The position numbers and the translations under genes are program-made. Of a stretch of 6,524 bases of DNA, positions 1-5,478 are shown one piece after another; position 1 is the stretch's first letter; every line of letters starts with the position of its first letter. The notes beneath the pieces are model-generated. The model searched no databases and was not told the origin of the DNA. It saw only the letters and a list, made by a program, of their open reading frames with translations. This stretch comes from Nitrospira sp. (GTDB lineage Bacteria > Nitrospirota > Nitrospiria > Nitrospirales > Nitrospiraceae): positions 1-6,524 of the forward strand of contig JABMDG010000331.1 in assembly GCA_015904045.1 (NCBI GenBank), given 5' to 3'.

Positions 1-76
1 CCAAGTACTTGATTCATAGGCAAAAGTGGGGAAACCTTCGCAACAACGAACCCTTCTGAAAATTGGCCTTTTTGCG
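1..76. other. Presumed terminal sequence of an integrated element, left of the tRNA fragment
   Basis: This stretch sits where the 5' half of tRNA-Lys should be, but shares nothing with a tRNA 5' half: the bases just before the anticodon loop (TTGCG, 72-76) cannot pair with the TCAGC stem at 84-88. If the 77-121 fragment is an attachment site, these bases are the end of the inserted element. All three plus frames contain a stop. In the frame that opens at 13 the codons read FIGKSGETFATTNPSE, which resembles the N-terminal consensus of aldehyde dehydrogenases. The stretch is too short to call a gene. Confidence 0.35.
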
Positions 77-121
77 CTCTTAATCAGCGGGCCGTAGGTT
101 CGACCCCTACACGGCCCACCA
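77..121 (+). other. 3' half of tRNA-Lys(CUU); probable integration (att) site
   Basis: The segment folds as the 3' half of a tRNA: anticodon loop CTCTTAA (77-83, anticodon CTT at 79-81, U33 and A37 in place), 3' anticodon strand TCAGC (84-88), variable region GGGCC (89-93), T arm GTAGG-TTCGACC-CCTAC (94-110), acceptor strand ACGGCCC (111-117), discriminator A118 and CCA (119-121). No acceptor 5' strand (GGGCCGT), D arm or 5' anticodon strand lies upstream within the window, so this is not a working tRNA gene. Tyrosine recombinases commonly cross over in tRNA anticodon or T loops and leave such a 3' copy at the far end of the element. Identity stops exactly at the anticodon loop, matching that class. 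By the usual geometry the element is to the left and the chromosome to the right. A degraded tRNA relic is the alternative. Confidence 0.8.
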
Positions 122-138
122 AACCTCGCTTGCGCGTA

Positions 139-181
139 CCGGCGGCTCATCGGGTGTAGCCCTCTCCATTGACGCCGCCGG
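139..181. repeat. Perfect 8-bp GC-rich inverted repeat
   Basis: CCGGCGGC (139-146) and GCCGCCGG (174-181) are exact reverse complements around a 27-nt loop. There is no T tract on either side, so it does not look like an intrinsic terminator. It lies 18 bp beyond the tRNA fragment. A second small hairpin, GGGCTTCAGCCC (216-227), lies just before the first possible start of the cyclase gene. The 122-238 stretch otherwise holds no gene or convincing promoter. These could be leader structures, recombinase arm sites or chance in GC-rich DNA. Confidence 0.3.
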
Positions 182-238
182 ATAGACACCTCCAGTGATC
201 CCCTTCTCATCGAGCGGGCTTCAGCCCAGAGATGGACG

Positions 239-1879
239 GTGAACGTAATGACCGTTCAAAATCGTACTTCCATTAGGTTATTTCGCAGAGGAGAGGTATG
301 CTCACTTGTCGAAATATTAAGATTACCTGTGCCTTCCTGCGATCGTATGGAGAACGACAAGATATCGCGTACTTGGTCATTCCGCTCTTGGATCTATGGC
401 GGGGTGGCCGCGTTGTCGGTCAGCATGGCTTCTTTCTTGGGCCTCTTCGACACGACTGACCGTTGGATCTACCAGGAGATTGTCGCCGTATTTGAGATCG
501 AGCCGATCGTGCATTCCAGCAATGGGATCGCTACTGACGCTTCTGCCCAGCTGACAAACGAGTCCCATCCCACACGCTCATTCCTGACCATTGCGCTAAT
601 TACTGTCGCCGCCATATCCGCTGCGAAGTTAGCCACGGCACTTCGTCTGGTTCCTGCACTCGGAGTGATCGTTGTGTTGGCCATATGTTCTGAGTCCATT
701 GCATTCCTGTCAGGCCTCGCTGCTCATCAAATTCCTGGCTTGAGCGCCATGCCTGCCGCCCTTCTGTTGGGCTATGCGATCACAGTATTCGATGGTGTCT
801 TCCGGGCTAGATGGCGTCGCCGATACATCCAGAAGAGATTGTCACGGCACGTCCCATCCGATCTTGCCGAGGCGATCTGGCAGCGCCGCGATCAGTTCCT
901 GCGGGGTGGCCGCCTGTCCTCACAGGATTTGCCGGCCACGATCCTGTTCGCGGAGATGCGGGGGTTTACGCTACATGCAGAAACGCGCAATGCGGATAGG
1001 TTCATGGAGTGGGTGAGTACCTATCGGGATACGATGGCTCGGTTGGTGATAGATCATGGCGGCGCGGTGGAAGGGTATTTCGGTGACGCGCTGAAGGCCA
1101 CCTTCGGCGTGCCATTTGCCCGTGAACGTTCCGACGAGATCGGGCAAGATGCATCGAGAGCGGTTGCTTGTGCCTTGGCCATGGGCGAAGCGCTTCAAGC
1201 ACTGAATCGGCAGTGGGATGATCGAGGGGCTCCTGAAATTGTCATGCGGGTCGGGGTCGCGACCGGTGATGTGACGGCTGTGTGCATCGGGCACGCGCAC
1301 TCATTGAAGTTTACGACCACGGGAAACGTGGTGCGATCTGCCGCACAATTGGTGCATGATCTGCGTGAATCGGATGATCCAACCGTGAGTCCCTGTTCTT
1401 GCCGGATTCTGATCGGAGCCGCTACCGCTTCGCATCTACGTGGGCGATTCCGGCTCTATCCAATCCGAGTCGGTGGTTCGGGGTCGCCACGGATTTCTGA
1501 ACCAGTGTATCGAGTGTTCGGAAAACATGACCGGGCGATCTTCAAGGATCAAGCAGATCCACGGGCTTCCCTACGCATCCCGTTTATCATGTCCGTCACT
1601 GTCGCATCTGAGCCCTCCGCGGCAGGCGTTACGACCAATGTCAGTAGTGGAGGAATGGCCATATGCCGACTTGCCCGCCCCTTGTCGATTGGAGTAACGG
1701 CCATACTGCAGGTTGAGGTTCCCGGCCATGCCCGTCCGCTCACAACAACGGGGACTGTTGTCTGGGCCTGTCAAGATCAGGCCGGTATCGCGTTTACCGC
1801 GTTGCCTCCATCCGACCAGGTCATGTGGGAATCGTTTCTAACCAGTCAAACCACAAAGCAGACTCTTTCGGCCGCATAG
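239..1879 (+). CDS. Membrane-anchored class III cyclase-like protein (probably inactive) with C-terminal PilZ domain
   Basis: Order of parts (546 aa from GTG 239): a hydrophobic helix at about 52-70, a short outside loop of about 45 residues, three close-packed helices at about 115-128, 136-160 and 169-187, a basic linker (RARWRRR), a nucleotide cyclase homology domain at about 230-425, and PilZ at about 440-535. One helix, an ectodomain, three helices and a cyclase is the layout of CHASE2 cyclases, but the ectodomain here is far shorter than CHASE2. The cyclase fold is recognisable (AEMRGFT, GYFGDALKATFG, TTTGNVVRSAAQL), but key positions are changed: first metal Asp to E239, substrate Lys to G279, base-selecting Asp to K357, transition-state Asn to R366 and Arg to Q370. 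Only the second metal Asp (D283) is kept. PilZ keeps RxxxR (R442, R446) and N467-x-S469-xx-G472, the c-di-GMP-binding signatures. Likely a c-di-GMP-responsive membrane protein with a structural rather than catalytic cyclase domain. The start is uncertain: GTG 239, ATG 248, GTG 329 or ATG 347; none has a good Shine-Dalgarno site. Confidence 0.85.
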   Translation: MNVMTVQNRTSIRLFRRGEVCSLVEILRLPVPSCDRMENDKISRTWSFRSWIYGGVAALSVSMASFLGLFDTTDRWIYQEIVAVFEIEPIVHSSNGIATDASAQLTNESHPTRSFLTIALITVAAISAAKLATALRLVPALGVIVVLAICSESIAFLSGLAAHQIPGLSAMPAALLLGYAITVFDGVFRARWRRRYIQKRLSRHVPSDLAEAIWQRRDQFLRGGRLSSQDLPATILFAEMRGFTLHAETRNADRFMEWVSTYRDTMARLVIDHGGAVEGYFGDALKATFGVPFARERSDEIGQDASRAVACALAMGEALQALNRQWDDRGAPEIVMRVGVATGDVTAVCIGHAHSLKFTTTGNVVRSAAQLVHDLRESDDPTVSPCSCRILIGAATASHLRGRFRLYPIRVGGSGSPRISEPVYRVFGKHDRAIFKDQADPRASLRIPFIMSVTVASEPSAAGVTTNVSSGGMAICRLARPLSIGVTAILQVEVPGHARPLTTTGTVVWACQDQAGIAFTALPPSDQVMWESFLTSQTTKQTLSAA

Positions 1880-1886
1880 TCGGCCG
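1869..1886. terminator. Possible hairpin over the cyclase stop codon
   Basis: CGGCCG (1869-1874) pairs with CGGCCG (1881-1886) around a 6-nt loop that contains the TAG stop. The 3' flank (TCTTAGAC) has no U run, so at best it is a weak or Rho-assisted end. Because CGGCCG is itself palindromic, the pairing may be incidental. Confidence 0.2.
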
Positions 1887-1888
1887 TC

Positions 1889-2008
1889 TTAGACTCGATC
1901 GTCAATGAGCACGGAAGAGAATTCGGCGGCATAGCCGCGTCCTACATCACCTTCTTTCGTTAGATACGCCTCAAACCGCTCAAGAGTTTCTATTCTCCCT
2001 GCCGTCAC
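1889..2008 (-). pseudogene. Short minus-strand reading frame, probable gene remnant (39 codons)
   Basis: In the otherwise gene-free 1880-2060 interval the minus strand carries an open frame from a possible GTG at 2008 to TAA at 1889-1891. Its product (MTAGRIETLERFEAYLTKEG, then a tail ending SSVLIDDRV) has a protein-like, helix-forming composition and GC-rich third positions. No Shine-Dalgarno sequence precedes the GTG, and the same frame is closed by TAG nine codons further upstream, at about 2033-2035. It therefore looks like the 3' tail of a lost gene. I do not recognise the family. It may also be chance. Confidence 0.25.
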
Positions 2009-2024
2009 AGCCGTTGTAAGCTAT

Positions 2025-2033
2025 TGATATAAC
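2025..2033 (+). promoter_or_regulatory. Extended -10 promoter for the M78 peptidase gene
   Basis: TG-A-TATAAC (2025-2033) matches the extended -10 form TGnTATAAT with one mismatch. There is no good -35 at 17 nt, as is typical when an extended -10 is used. Transcription would begin near 2040, leaving a leader of about 20 nt before the GTG at 2061. It lies in a locally AT-rich stretch. Confidence 0.35.
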
Positions 2034-2060
2034 AAGGCATATTGGCCAACATTTGGGCGG

Positions 2061-2387
2061 GTGTCTTATGATAGGCTAAGCCAGAAGCTAAAATGCAAGA
2101 GGAAGGCAGTGGCCACAATCATCAAAGAGAAGAAGAGGCAGTTGCGAATTCCCTCCAGAGTCGTGTTGCCATTCGGTTATCAGATCTCTGTCAGGCAATT
2201 ATCTGACGCGGAGATGGACAAACGGGATGAGAATGCCGATGGAATCTGGGACGATGCCACGAAGACCATCTATCTTCGCAAACGCCTCCCAGTCACTCGC
2301 CGCAGGTATATCCTTGCCCATGAACTCGGACATGCCTGGCTGGACTGGCAACATCGCTACATGGACGATGGAAAAGCCAGTACCTGA
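2061..2387 (+). CDS. Small M78 (ImmA/IrrE-type) zinc metallopeptidase
   Basis: The 108-aa product ends in the hallmark of the family: a helix with HELGH (H87, E88, H91), preceded by TIYLRKRLPVTRRRYILA. The basic strand-then-helix run into HExxH is typical of ImmA/IrrE N-terminal-like (M78) domains. H87 and H91 would bind zinc with E88 as catalytic base; the third ligand must be one of the acidic or His residues after it (D95, H98, D102, D103). Residues 9-28 are strongly basic. ImmA-type peptidases usually cleave a partner repressor encoded beside them, but no helix-turn-helix partner is present, so this one is either solitary or left over from a mobile element. It is short compared with ImmA, which has a longer C-terminal part, yet the active site is intact. 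The GTG start has only GGGCGG directly against it; an in-frame stop at 2025-2027 limits the 5' end. It converges with the EVE gene, 36 bp apart, with no hairpin between them. Confidence 0.7.
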   Translation: MSYDRLSQKLKCKRKAVATIIKEKKRQLRIPSRVVLPFGYQISVRQLSDAEMDKRDENADGIWDDATKTIYLRKRLPVTRRRYILAHELGHAWLDWQHRYMDDGKAST

Positions 2388-2423
2388 TCACTCCGCCCTA
2401 CCCAAATTCTCAGAAATTACCAG

Positions 2424-2891
2424 CTACACGATTGTCAGGATGTGCTCCCACTCGGCGGGAGTGACTGGCTGGACCGAAAGGCGCGACCCCTTTCGCAATA
2501 ACACCATATCTTTGAGCTTCGGTTCTTTCCGCAATTGATCCAGCGAAACGGGCTGTGAAAACTTGCGGATGTATTTTAAATCCACCATATCCCATCTTGG
2601 GGTGGATGGATCACTTTCAGGATCGTAGTGCTTGTCCTTCTTGTCAAACTGGGTGGGGTCGGCATAGGCGGTCTTGACGACCTCAGCGATGCCCACAACT
2701 GCAGGCGGATCAGCATTGCTGTGGTAGAACAGCACCCGATCGCCGATGGCCATTGACCGCATGAAGTTACGCGCCTGATAGTTGCGCACTCCATCCCAAC
2801 CGGTGGTTTGCTGGGATGCCCTTCTCAAATCGTCGATGGAAAATGCCGACGGTTCCGATTTCATCAGCCAGTATTGTCGAGTTTTGGGCAT
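2424..2891 (-). CDS. EVE domain-containing protein (THYN1-like)
   Basis: The 155-aa protein is a single EVE domain of normal length. It has the family blocks in order: YWLMKSEP (7-14), GWDGVRNYQARNFMR (31-45), GDRVLFYHSN (50-59), the PPAVVGIAEVV strand (62-72), and GSRLSVQPVTPAEW (135-148). EVE folds belong to the PUA/ASCH/YTH group, and known members hold modified or unusual bases in an aromatic pocket. W8, W32, Y38 and F55/Y56 are candidates for that pocket here. The likely role is reading modified DNA or RNA in the cytoplasm; the target cannot be deduced. The ATG at 2891 is well supported by GAGG five bases upstream, next to an A8 run. It follows the sugar dehydrogenase gene in the same direction after 63 bp, so co-transcription is possible, but no functional link is evident. 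Confidence 0.92.
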   Translation of the reverse strand: MPKTRQYWLMKSEPSAFSIDDLRRASQQTTGWDGVRNYQARNFMRSMAIGDRVLFYHSNADPPAVVGIAEVVKTAYADPTQFDKKDKHYDPESDPSTPRWDMVDLKYIRKFSQPVSLDQLRKEPKLKDMVLLRKGSRLSVQPVTPAEWEHILTIV

Positions 2892-2954
2892 ATCAGCCTC
2901 TTTTTTTTCGTGTACTCGGCTCCGTCTCTCTGTTGAAAAGGCTACCAGATCTCT

Positions 2955-4127
2955 TCAACGGCTCGACGACGGCGCGATGCGATAGACGCCTCCGGCATGG
3001 TCCAGCACGTAGAGTTCGCCGGTTTCATCCTCGCCGAAAGACGAAATTCTGAACGGTGTCTTCAGAGCCACGTCAGGAGTTTGGCTTGGAGTTCCCGCTT
3101 GCGTTTTGGATAATAGGAAAATCTCACCGCTGCAGTAGTCACCGTAGAGATACCGTCCCGCGAGGCTTGCCGCACGGCCCCGGTACACATAGCCTCCGGT
3201 GATGGAACAGCGCCCGTTGTCATGGCCATATTCGAGAATCGGCGCGATGGATTGCTTGGTTTCGCAAAACAACGCTGGAGAATAACAGTGTACGCCCTCC
3301 ATCACTCGCCAACCGTAGTTGCCGCCTCGAACGATGAGATCGACCTCCTCCCATTTCTTCTGTCCGACATCAGCGGCCCACAGATCGCCCGTCTTGGAAT
3401 CGAAGGAGAACCGCCAAGGGTTGCGGAGGCCCAGGGCATAAATTTCCCGCCGGCCACCCCGCACGGCGAAAGGATTATCCGAGGGAATGCCATACGGATC
3501 TCCTTGGTCGACATCGATCCGGAGAATCTTGCCCAACAGCTCGTTCGGATTTTGAGCGAGATTTCCAGGGTCCCCGCCCGAGCCTCCGTCGCCGAGGCCG
3601 ATGTACAGATAGCCGTCAGGGCCAAAAGCCATCATACCGCCATTGTGATTGGCATAAGGCTGAGACACTACCAGGAGGATGCGTTCCTCGCGCGAGGCGT
3701 CGTTTGGGGATGAATCACGACGGTATTCCGCCACCACTGTGGCTCCGTCCGGCTTTCTGGTGTAGTTCACAAACAGGCGCCCGTTGCGGCGAAAATCCCG
3801 GTGAAACGCCAGCCCAAGGAGGCCACGTTCTCCGCCGGACAGGACTCGGTCGGTGATGTCGAGAAAGGGGCTCGGAATCAGCACACCCTGGTCCAGAATG
3901 CGAATACGGCCTGGTTGCTCGACGACGAACAGCCGTGCCGTGCCGTCACCGGCATGGGTCAGAAACAGCGGGTTCTCAAGATTCCCTTTGACGATGGGAA
4001 CTAAGGCGATCCTCTCGTGCTGGATCTCAGCCGAATCGGGGCCAGCAACGCTGGGGTGCGCGGTAGCCAGATGAGCCAGGACGCCCACGGTGATGCACAA
4101 GAACAAGGAGGCAGGGCGACGATGCAT
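2955..4127 (-). CDS. Secreted PQQ-dependent aldose sugar dehydrogenase (GSDH/YliI family)
   Basis: This 390-aa protein begins with a signal peptide (MHRRPASLFLCITVGVLAHL; cleavage probably after ATA at 23 or SVA at 28), so it acts in the periplasm. The rest is a six-bladed propeller of the glucose/sorbosone dehydrogenase family. Visible signatures are RGLLGLAFHRDF (101-112), NHNGGMMAFGPDGYLYIGLG (160-179) with H161 matching the catalytic His of soluble glucose dehydrogenase, D180, LGLRNPWRFSFD (232-243) with the PQQ-contacting Arg-Asn (R235, N236), ADVGQKKWEEVDLI, GGNYGWR, and a closing blade GELYVLDHAGGVYRI. Length is close to E. coli YliI. Four cysteines outside the signal peptide (C281, C288, C307, C332) could form two disulfides. 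It would oxidise an aldose to its lactone and pass electrons through PQQ. The natural substrate is unknown, and some family members lack strong activity. It starts 3 bp after the upstream gene's stop, so translation is probably coupled. Confidence 0.9.
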   Translation of the reverse strand: MHRRPASLFLCITVGVLAHLATAHPSVAGPDSAEIQHERIALVPIVKGNLENPLFLTHAGDGTARLFVVEQPGRIRILDQGVLIPSPFLDITDRVLSGGERGLLGLAFHRDFRRNGRLFVNYTRKPDGATVVAEYRRDSSPNDASREERILLVVSQPYANHNGGMMAFGPDGYLYIGLGDGGSGGDPGNLAQNPNELLGKILRIDVDQGDPYGIPSDNPFAVRGGRREIYALGLRNPWRFSFDSKTGDLWAADVGQKKWEEVDLIVRGGNYGWRVMEGVHCYSPALFCETKQSIAPILEYGHDNGRCSITGGYVYRGRAASLAGRYLYGDYCSGEIFLLSKTQAGTPSQTPDVALKTPFRISSFGEDETGELYVLDHAGGVYRIAPSSSR

Positions 4128-4130
4128 ACG

Positions 4131-4517
4131 TCAGGATCTCTCTCGTGAGCGTGATTCGATGAAGTCGATCAAAGCCCGATAGGTCAGCTCTCTGATCCTG
4201 GCCTTGCCCGCATGGTGATGGTCGATATTGCCTTCCAGCCATACTCGTTCGGACAGGTGAGGAGCTGCTTCGTTGCACAACGTCCACATGCGATGGAGAA
4301 AGTCAACCGGCAGGCCGACCTGGATCCCCTCGGACTCGATACGGTCATCCAGCAAAGCGAGCAGATCGGAAATGGCTTGATCTGACCGATACGGCGCTGT
4401 GCTGAATCCGAACTGCTCGTTTGCATGGGTCTCCTGCGCAGCTTGATCGATGAGGTCACGCATGTATTCCTTGAGCAGCCCGATGACATGGCCCGATAGG
4501 AGGATCGGCGAGTCCAT
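4131..4517 (-). CDS. Hypothetical protein, 128 aa, first gene of the minus-strand group
   Basis: I do not recognise the family. The product is soluble and acidic to neutral, with no signal peptide or membrane segment, and looks mostly alpha-helical. It has a histidine cluster (GNIDHHHAG, H100-H102) before a C-terminal amphipathic helix (RIRELTYRALIDFIESR), plus one cysteine (C81). H12-rich metal binding cannot be claimed from one HHH run. The ATG at 4517 has no Shine-Dalgarno site, but a -10-like element lies only 5 bases before it, suggesting a leaderless transcript. An in-frame TAA nine bases upstream blocks a longer 5' end. The stop lies 3 bp before the sugar dehydrogenase start, so the two are probably one transcript. 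That pairs a cytoplasmic protein with a secreted enzyme, with no obvious shared role. Confidence 0.7.
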   Translation of the reverse strand: MDSPILLSGHVIGLLKEYMRDLIDQAAQETHANEQFGFSTAPYRSDQAISDLLALLDDRIESEGIQVGLPVDFLHRMWTLCNEAAPHLSERVWLEGNIDHHHAGKARIRELTYRALIDFIESRSRERS

Positions 4518-4522
4518 GGGGC

Positions 4523-4551
4523 ATTATCGAACTTCTTTCGCAGAGGAGCAA
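4523..4551 (-). promoter_or_regulatory. Sigma70-like promoter of the minus-strand group, predicted leaderless
   Basis: Reading the minus strand, TTGCTC (4551-4546) is followed after exactly 17 nt by GATAAT (4528-4523). The -35 matches the consensus in three of six bases and the -10 in five of six. The -10 ends 5 nt before the ATG at 4517, placing the transcription start at or within a few bases of the start codon. That fits the lack of a ribosome binding site there. Confidence 0.45.
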
Positions 4552-4574
4552 GATTCTCATGTCACAGGTCGCGG

Positions 4575-4604
4575 TTGACCAGCCCGTAAAACCTTCTCTA
4601 TGAT
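4575..4604 (+). promoter_or_regulatory. Sigma70 promoter of the ykgJ-like/thrH pair
   Basis: TTGACC (4575-4580, five of six) and TATGAT (4599-4604, five of six) are separated by 18 nt. The start of transcription would be about 4611, giving a leader of about 14 nt before the TTG at 4625. This also makes the ATG codons at 4600 and 4603 parts of the -10 rather than translation starts. The promoter is back to back with the minus-strand promoter, with 23 bp between the two -35 elements, so a shared regulator could act on both. Confidence 0.6.
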
Positions 4605-4624
4605 GGCCCTCTCTTTAAAAGAGT

Positions 4625-5455
4625 TTGAGCACCAAAGCTGTGACCACCCCATCGACTGAACGATTCGAAATCGCGCTCAACACGCCCGCCGGCCGATTGA
4701 CGTCGGCGGTCGATGTGCCGACTGCGTTCGTTCCGGTGACCGCCATTGTCCCCTTGATGAGGCGATTGGGAGAGGAGGCCCAGGCGCTGGAAGAAGCGAG
4801 GAGCTCGGAAGAGGGAAAATCTCGCTCGTGCCGCAAAGGGTGTGCCGCCTGTTGTCGGATGCTGGTGCCGCTCTCACCACCGGAAGCCTTTGCCCTGAGA
4901 GCATTCGTGCAGTCCTTGCCTACCGAACAGCAGGAACGCATCGCCGCACGATTGGCCGAAGCCAAATCCGTCCTCCTGACGCACGGACTCTGGAATCAAC
5001 TGGTTGCGCTTGGCGAGTCCTCCCAAGCGCCTGACGACGACACGTTGGAACCAGTCAATCAGGCTTATTATGCCCTGCGGATGCCCTGTTCTTTCCTTGA
5101 AGACGATCTTTGTTCCATTTACGAAGAGCGCCCAGCAGCCTGCCGCGAATTGCTGGTCACGTCGCCGGCTGAACAGTGCCAGGATATGGCAAAGAATCCT
5201 GTTGTGCCCATCCCTGTGCCGGTTCGGATCGGCCCTGTTTTGGGATTGTTGTGGGGAGAGCTGACCAACACACCGCCCAGGCTGATTCCGCTACCCATTG
5301 CATTAGACTGGGCAGAACGGCACCAGCACGAGAGTCGCAGGACCTGGCAAGGGACTCAGCTGCTTGATACGGCGCTCGATAAGGTATGGCGGTTCTTAAG
5401 CCAGACCTTTCAACAATCCGGGAATGAACCGCCGGCCAATGAGTCGACGGTGTAA
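4625..5455 (+). CDS. YkgJ-type cysteine-cluster (Zn/Fe-binding) protein
   Basis: The 276-aa product has the paired cysteine blocks of this family: C69-x3-C73-x2-C76-C77 (CRKGCAACC) followed by PLSPPEAFALR, then C155, C163 and C173 in PCSFLEDDLCSIYEERPAACRE, plus C185. The spacing CxFL..D.LCSIYEERPxxCR is diagnostic. The eight cysteines are thought to chelate zinc or an iron-sulfur cluster; the cellular function of the family is not established. It has no signal peptide or membrane helix. A poorly conserved N-terminal extension of about 65 residues precedes the cluster, making it longer than the minimal family domain. The TTG start has AAAAGAG almost directly against it; GTG at 4640 is the alternative. 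It is followed by thrH on the same strand after about 20 bp, and the two probably share the 4575 promoter. Confidence 0.85.
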   Translation: MSTKAVTTPSTERFEIALNTPAGRLTSAVDVPTAFVPVTAIVPLMRRLGEEAQALEEARSSEEGKSRSCRKGCAACCRMLVPLSPPEAFALRAFVQSLPTEQQERIAARLAEAKSVLLTHGLWNQLVALGESSQAPDDDTLEPVNQAYYALRMPCSFLEDDLCSIYEERPAACRELLVTSPAEQCQDMAKNPVVPIPVPVRIGPVLGLLWGELTNTPPRLIPLPIALDWAERHQHESRRTWQGTQLLDTALDKVWRFLSQTFQQSGNEPPANESTV

Positions 5456-5460
5456 ATCAG

Positions 5461-5470
5461 AGGGGAGGAA
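5461..5470 (+). promoter_or_regulatory. Strong ribosome binding site of thrH
   Basis: AGGGGAGGAA is the best Shine-Dalgarno sequence in the window. It sits 7 nt before a TTG at 5476 and 10 nt before the adjacent ATG at 5479. ATG is the stronger codon and is taken as the start; TTG would add one residue. Confidence 0.7.
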
Positions 5471-5478
5471 GACATTTG

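Noticed and set aside
1..208. Minus-strand frame open from about 208 through the tRNA fragment to the left edge
   Set aside because: It runs straight through tRNA sequence, giving a product typical of spurious translation of tRNA genes.
971..1300. 109-codon minus-strand open frame
   Set aside because: Antisense shadow of the cyclase domain, whose plus-strand motifs are clear.
2901..2908. Run of eight T residues as a plus-strand terminator
   Set aside because: No hairpin precedes it on the plus strand and no plus-strand gene ends there. On the minus strand it is an A run just before the EVE ribosome binding site.
3222..3713. 163-codon plus-strand open frame
   Set aside because: It lies entirely inside the sugar dehydrogenase gene on the other strand, which has strong family motifs through the same bases. 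The plus-strand product matches nothing recognisable.
281..4548. 13-bp direct repeat TTTCGCAGAGGAG at about 281-293 and 4536-4548
   Set aside because: A single shared 13-mer is not far from chance expectation in 6.5 kb. One copy is the Shine-Dalgarno-like site at 288; the other lies between divergent promoters.
4600..4656. ATG at 4600/4603 as the start of a leader peptide before the cysteine-cluster gene
   Set aside because: Both ATGs overlap the -10 box of the best promoter, so they would not be in the transcript.
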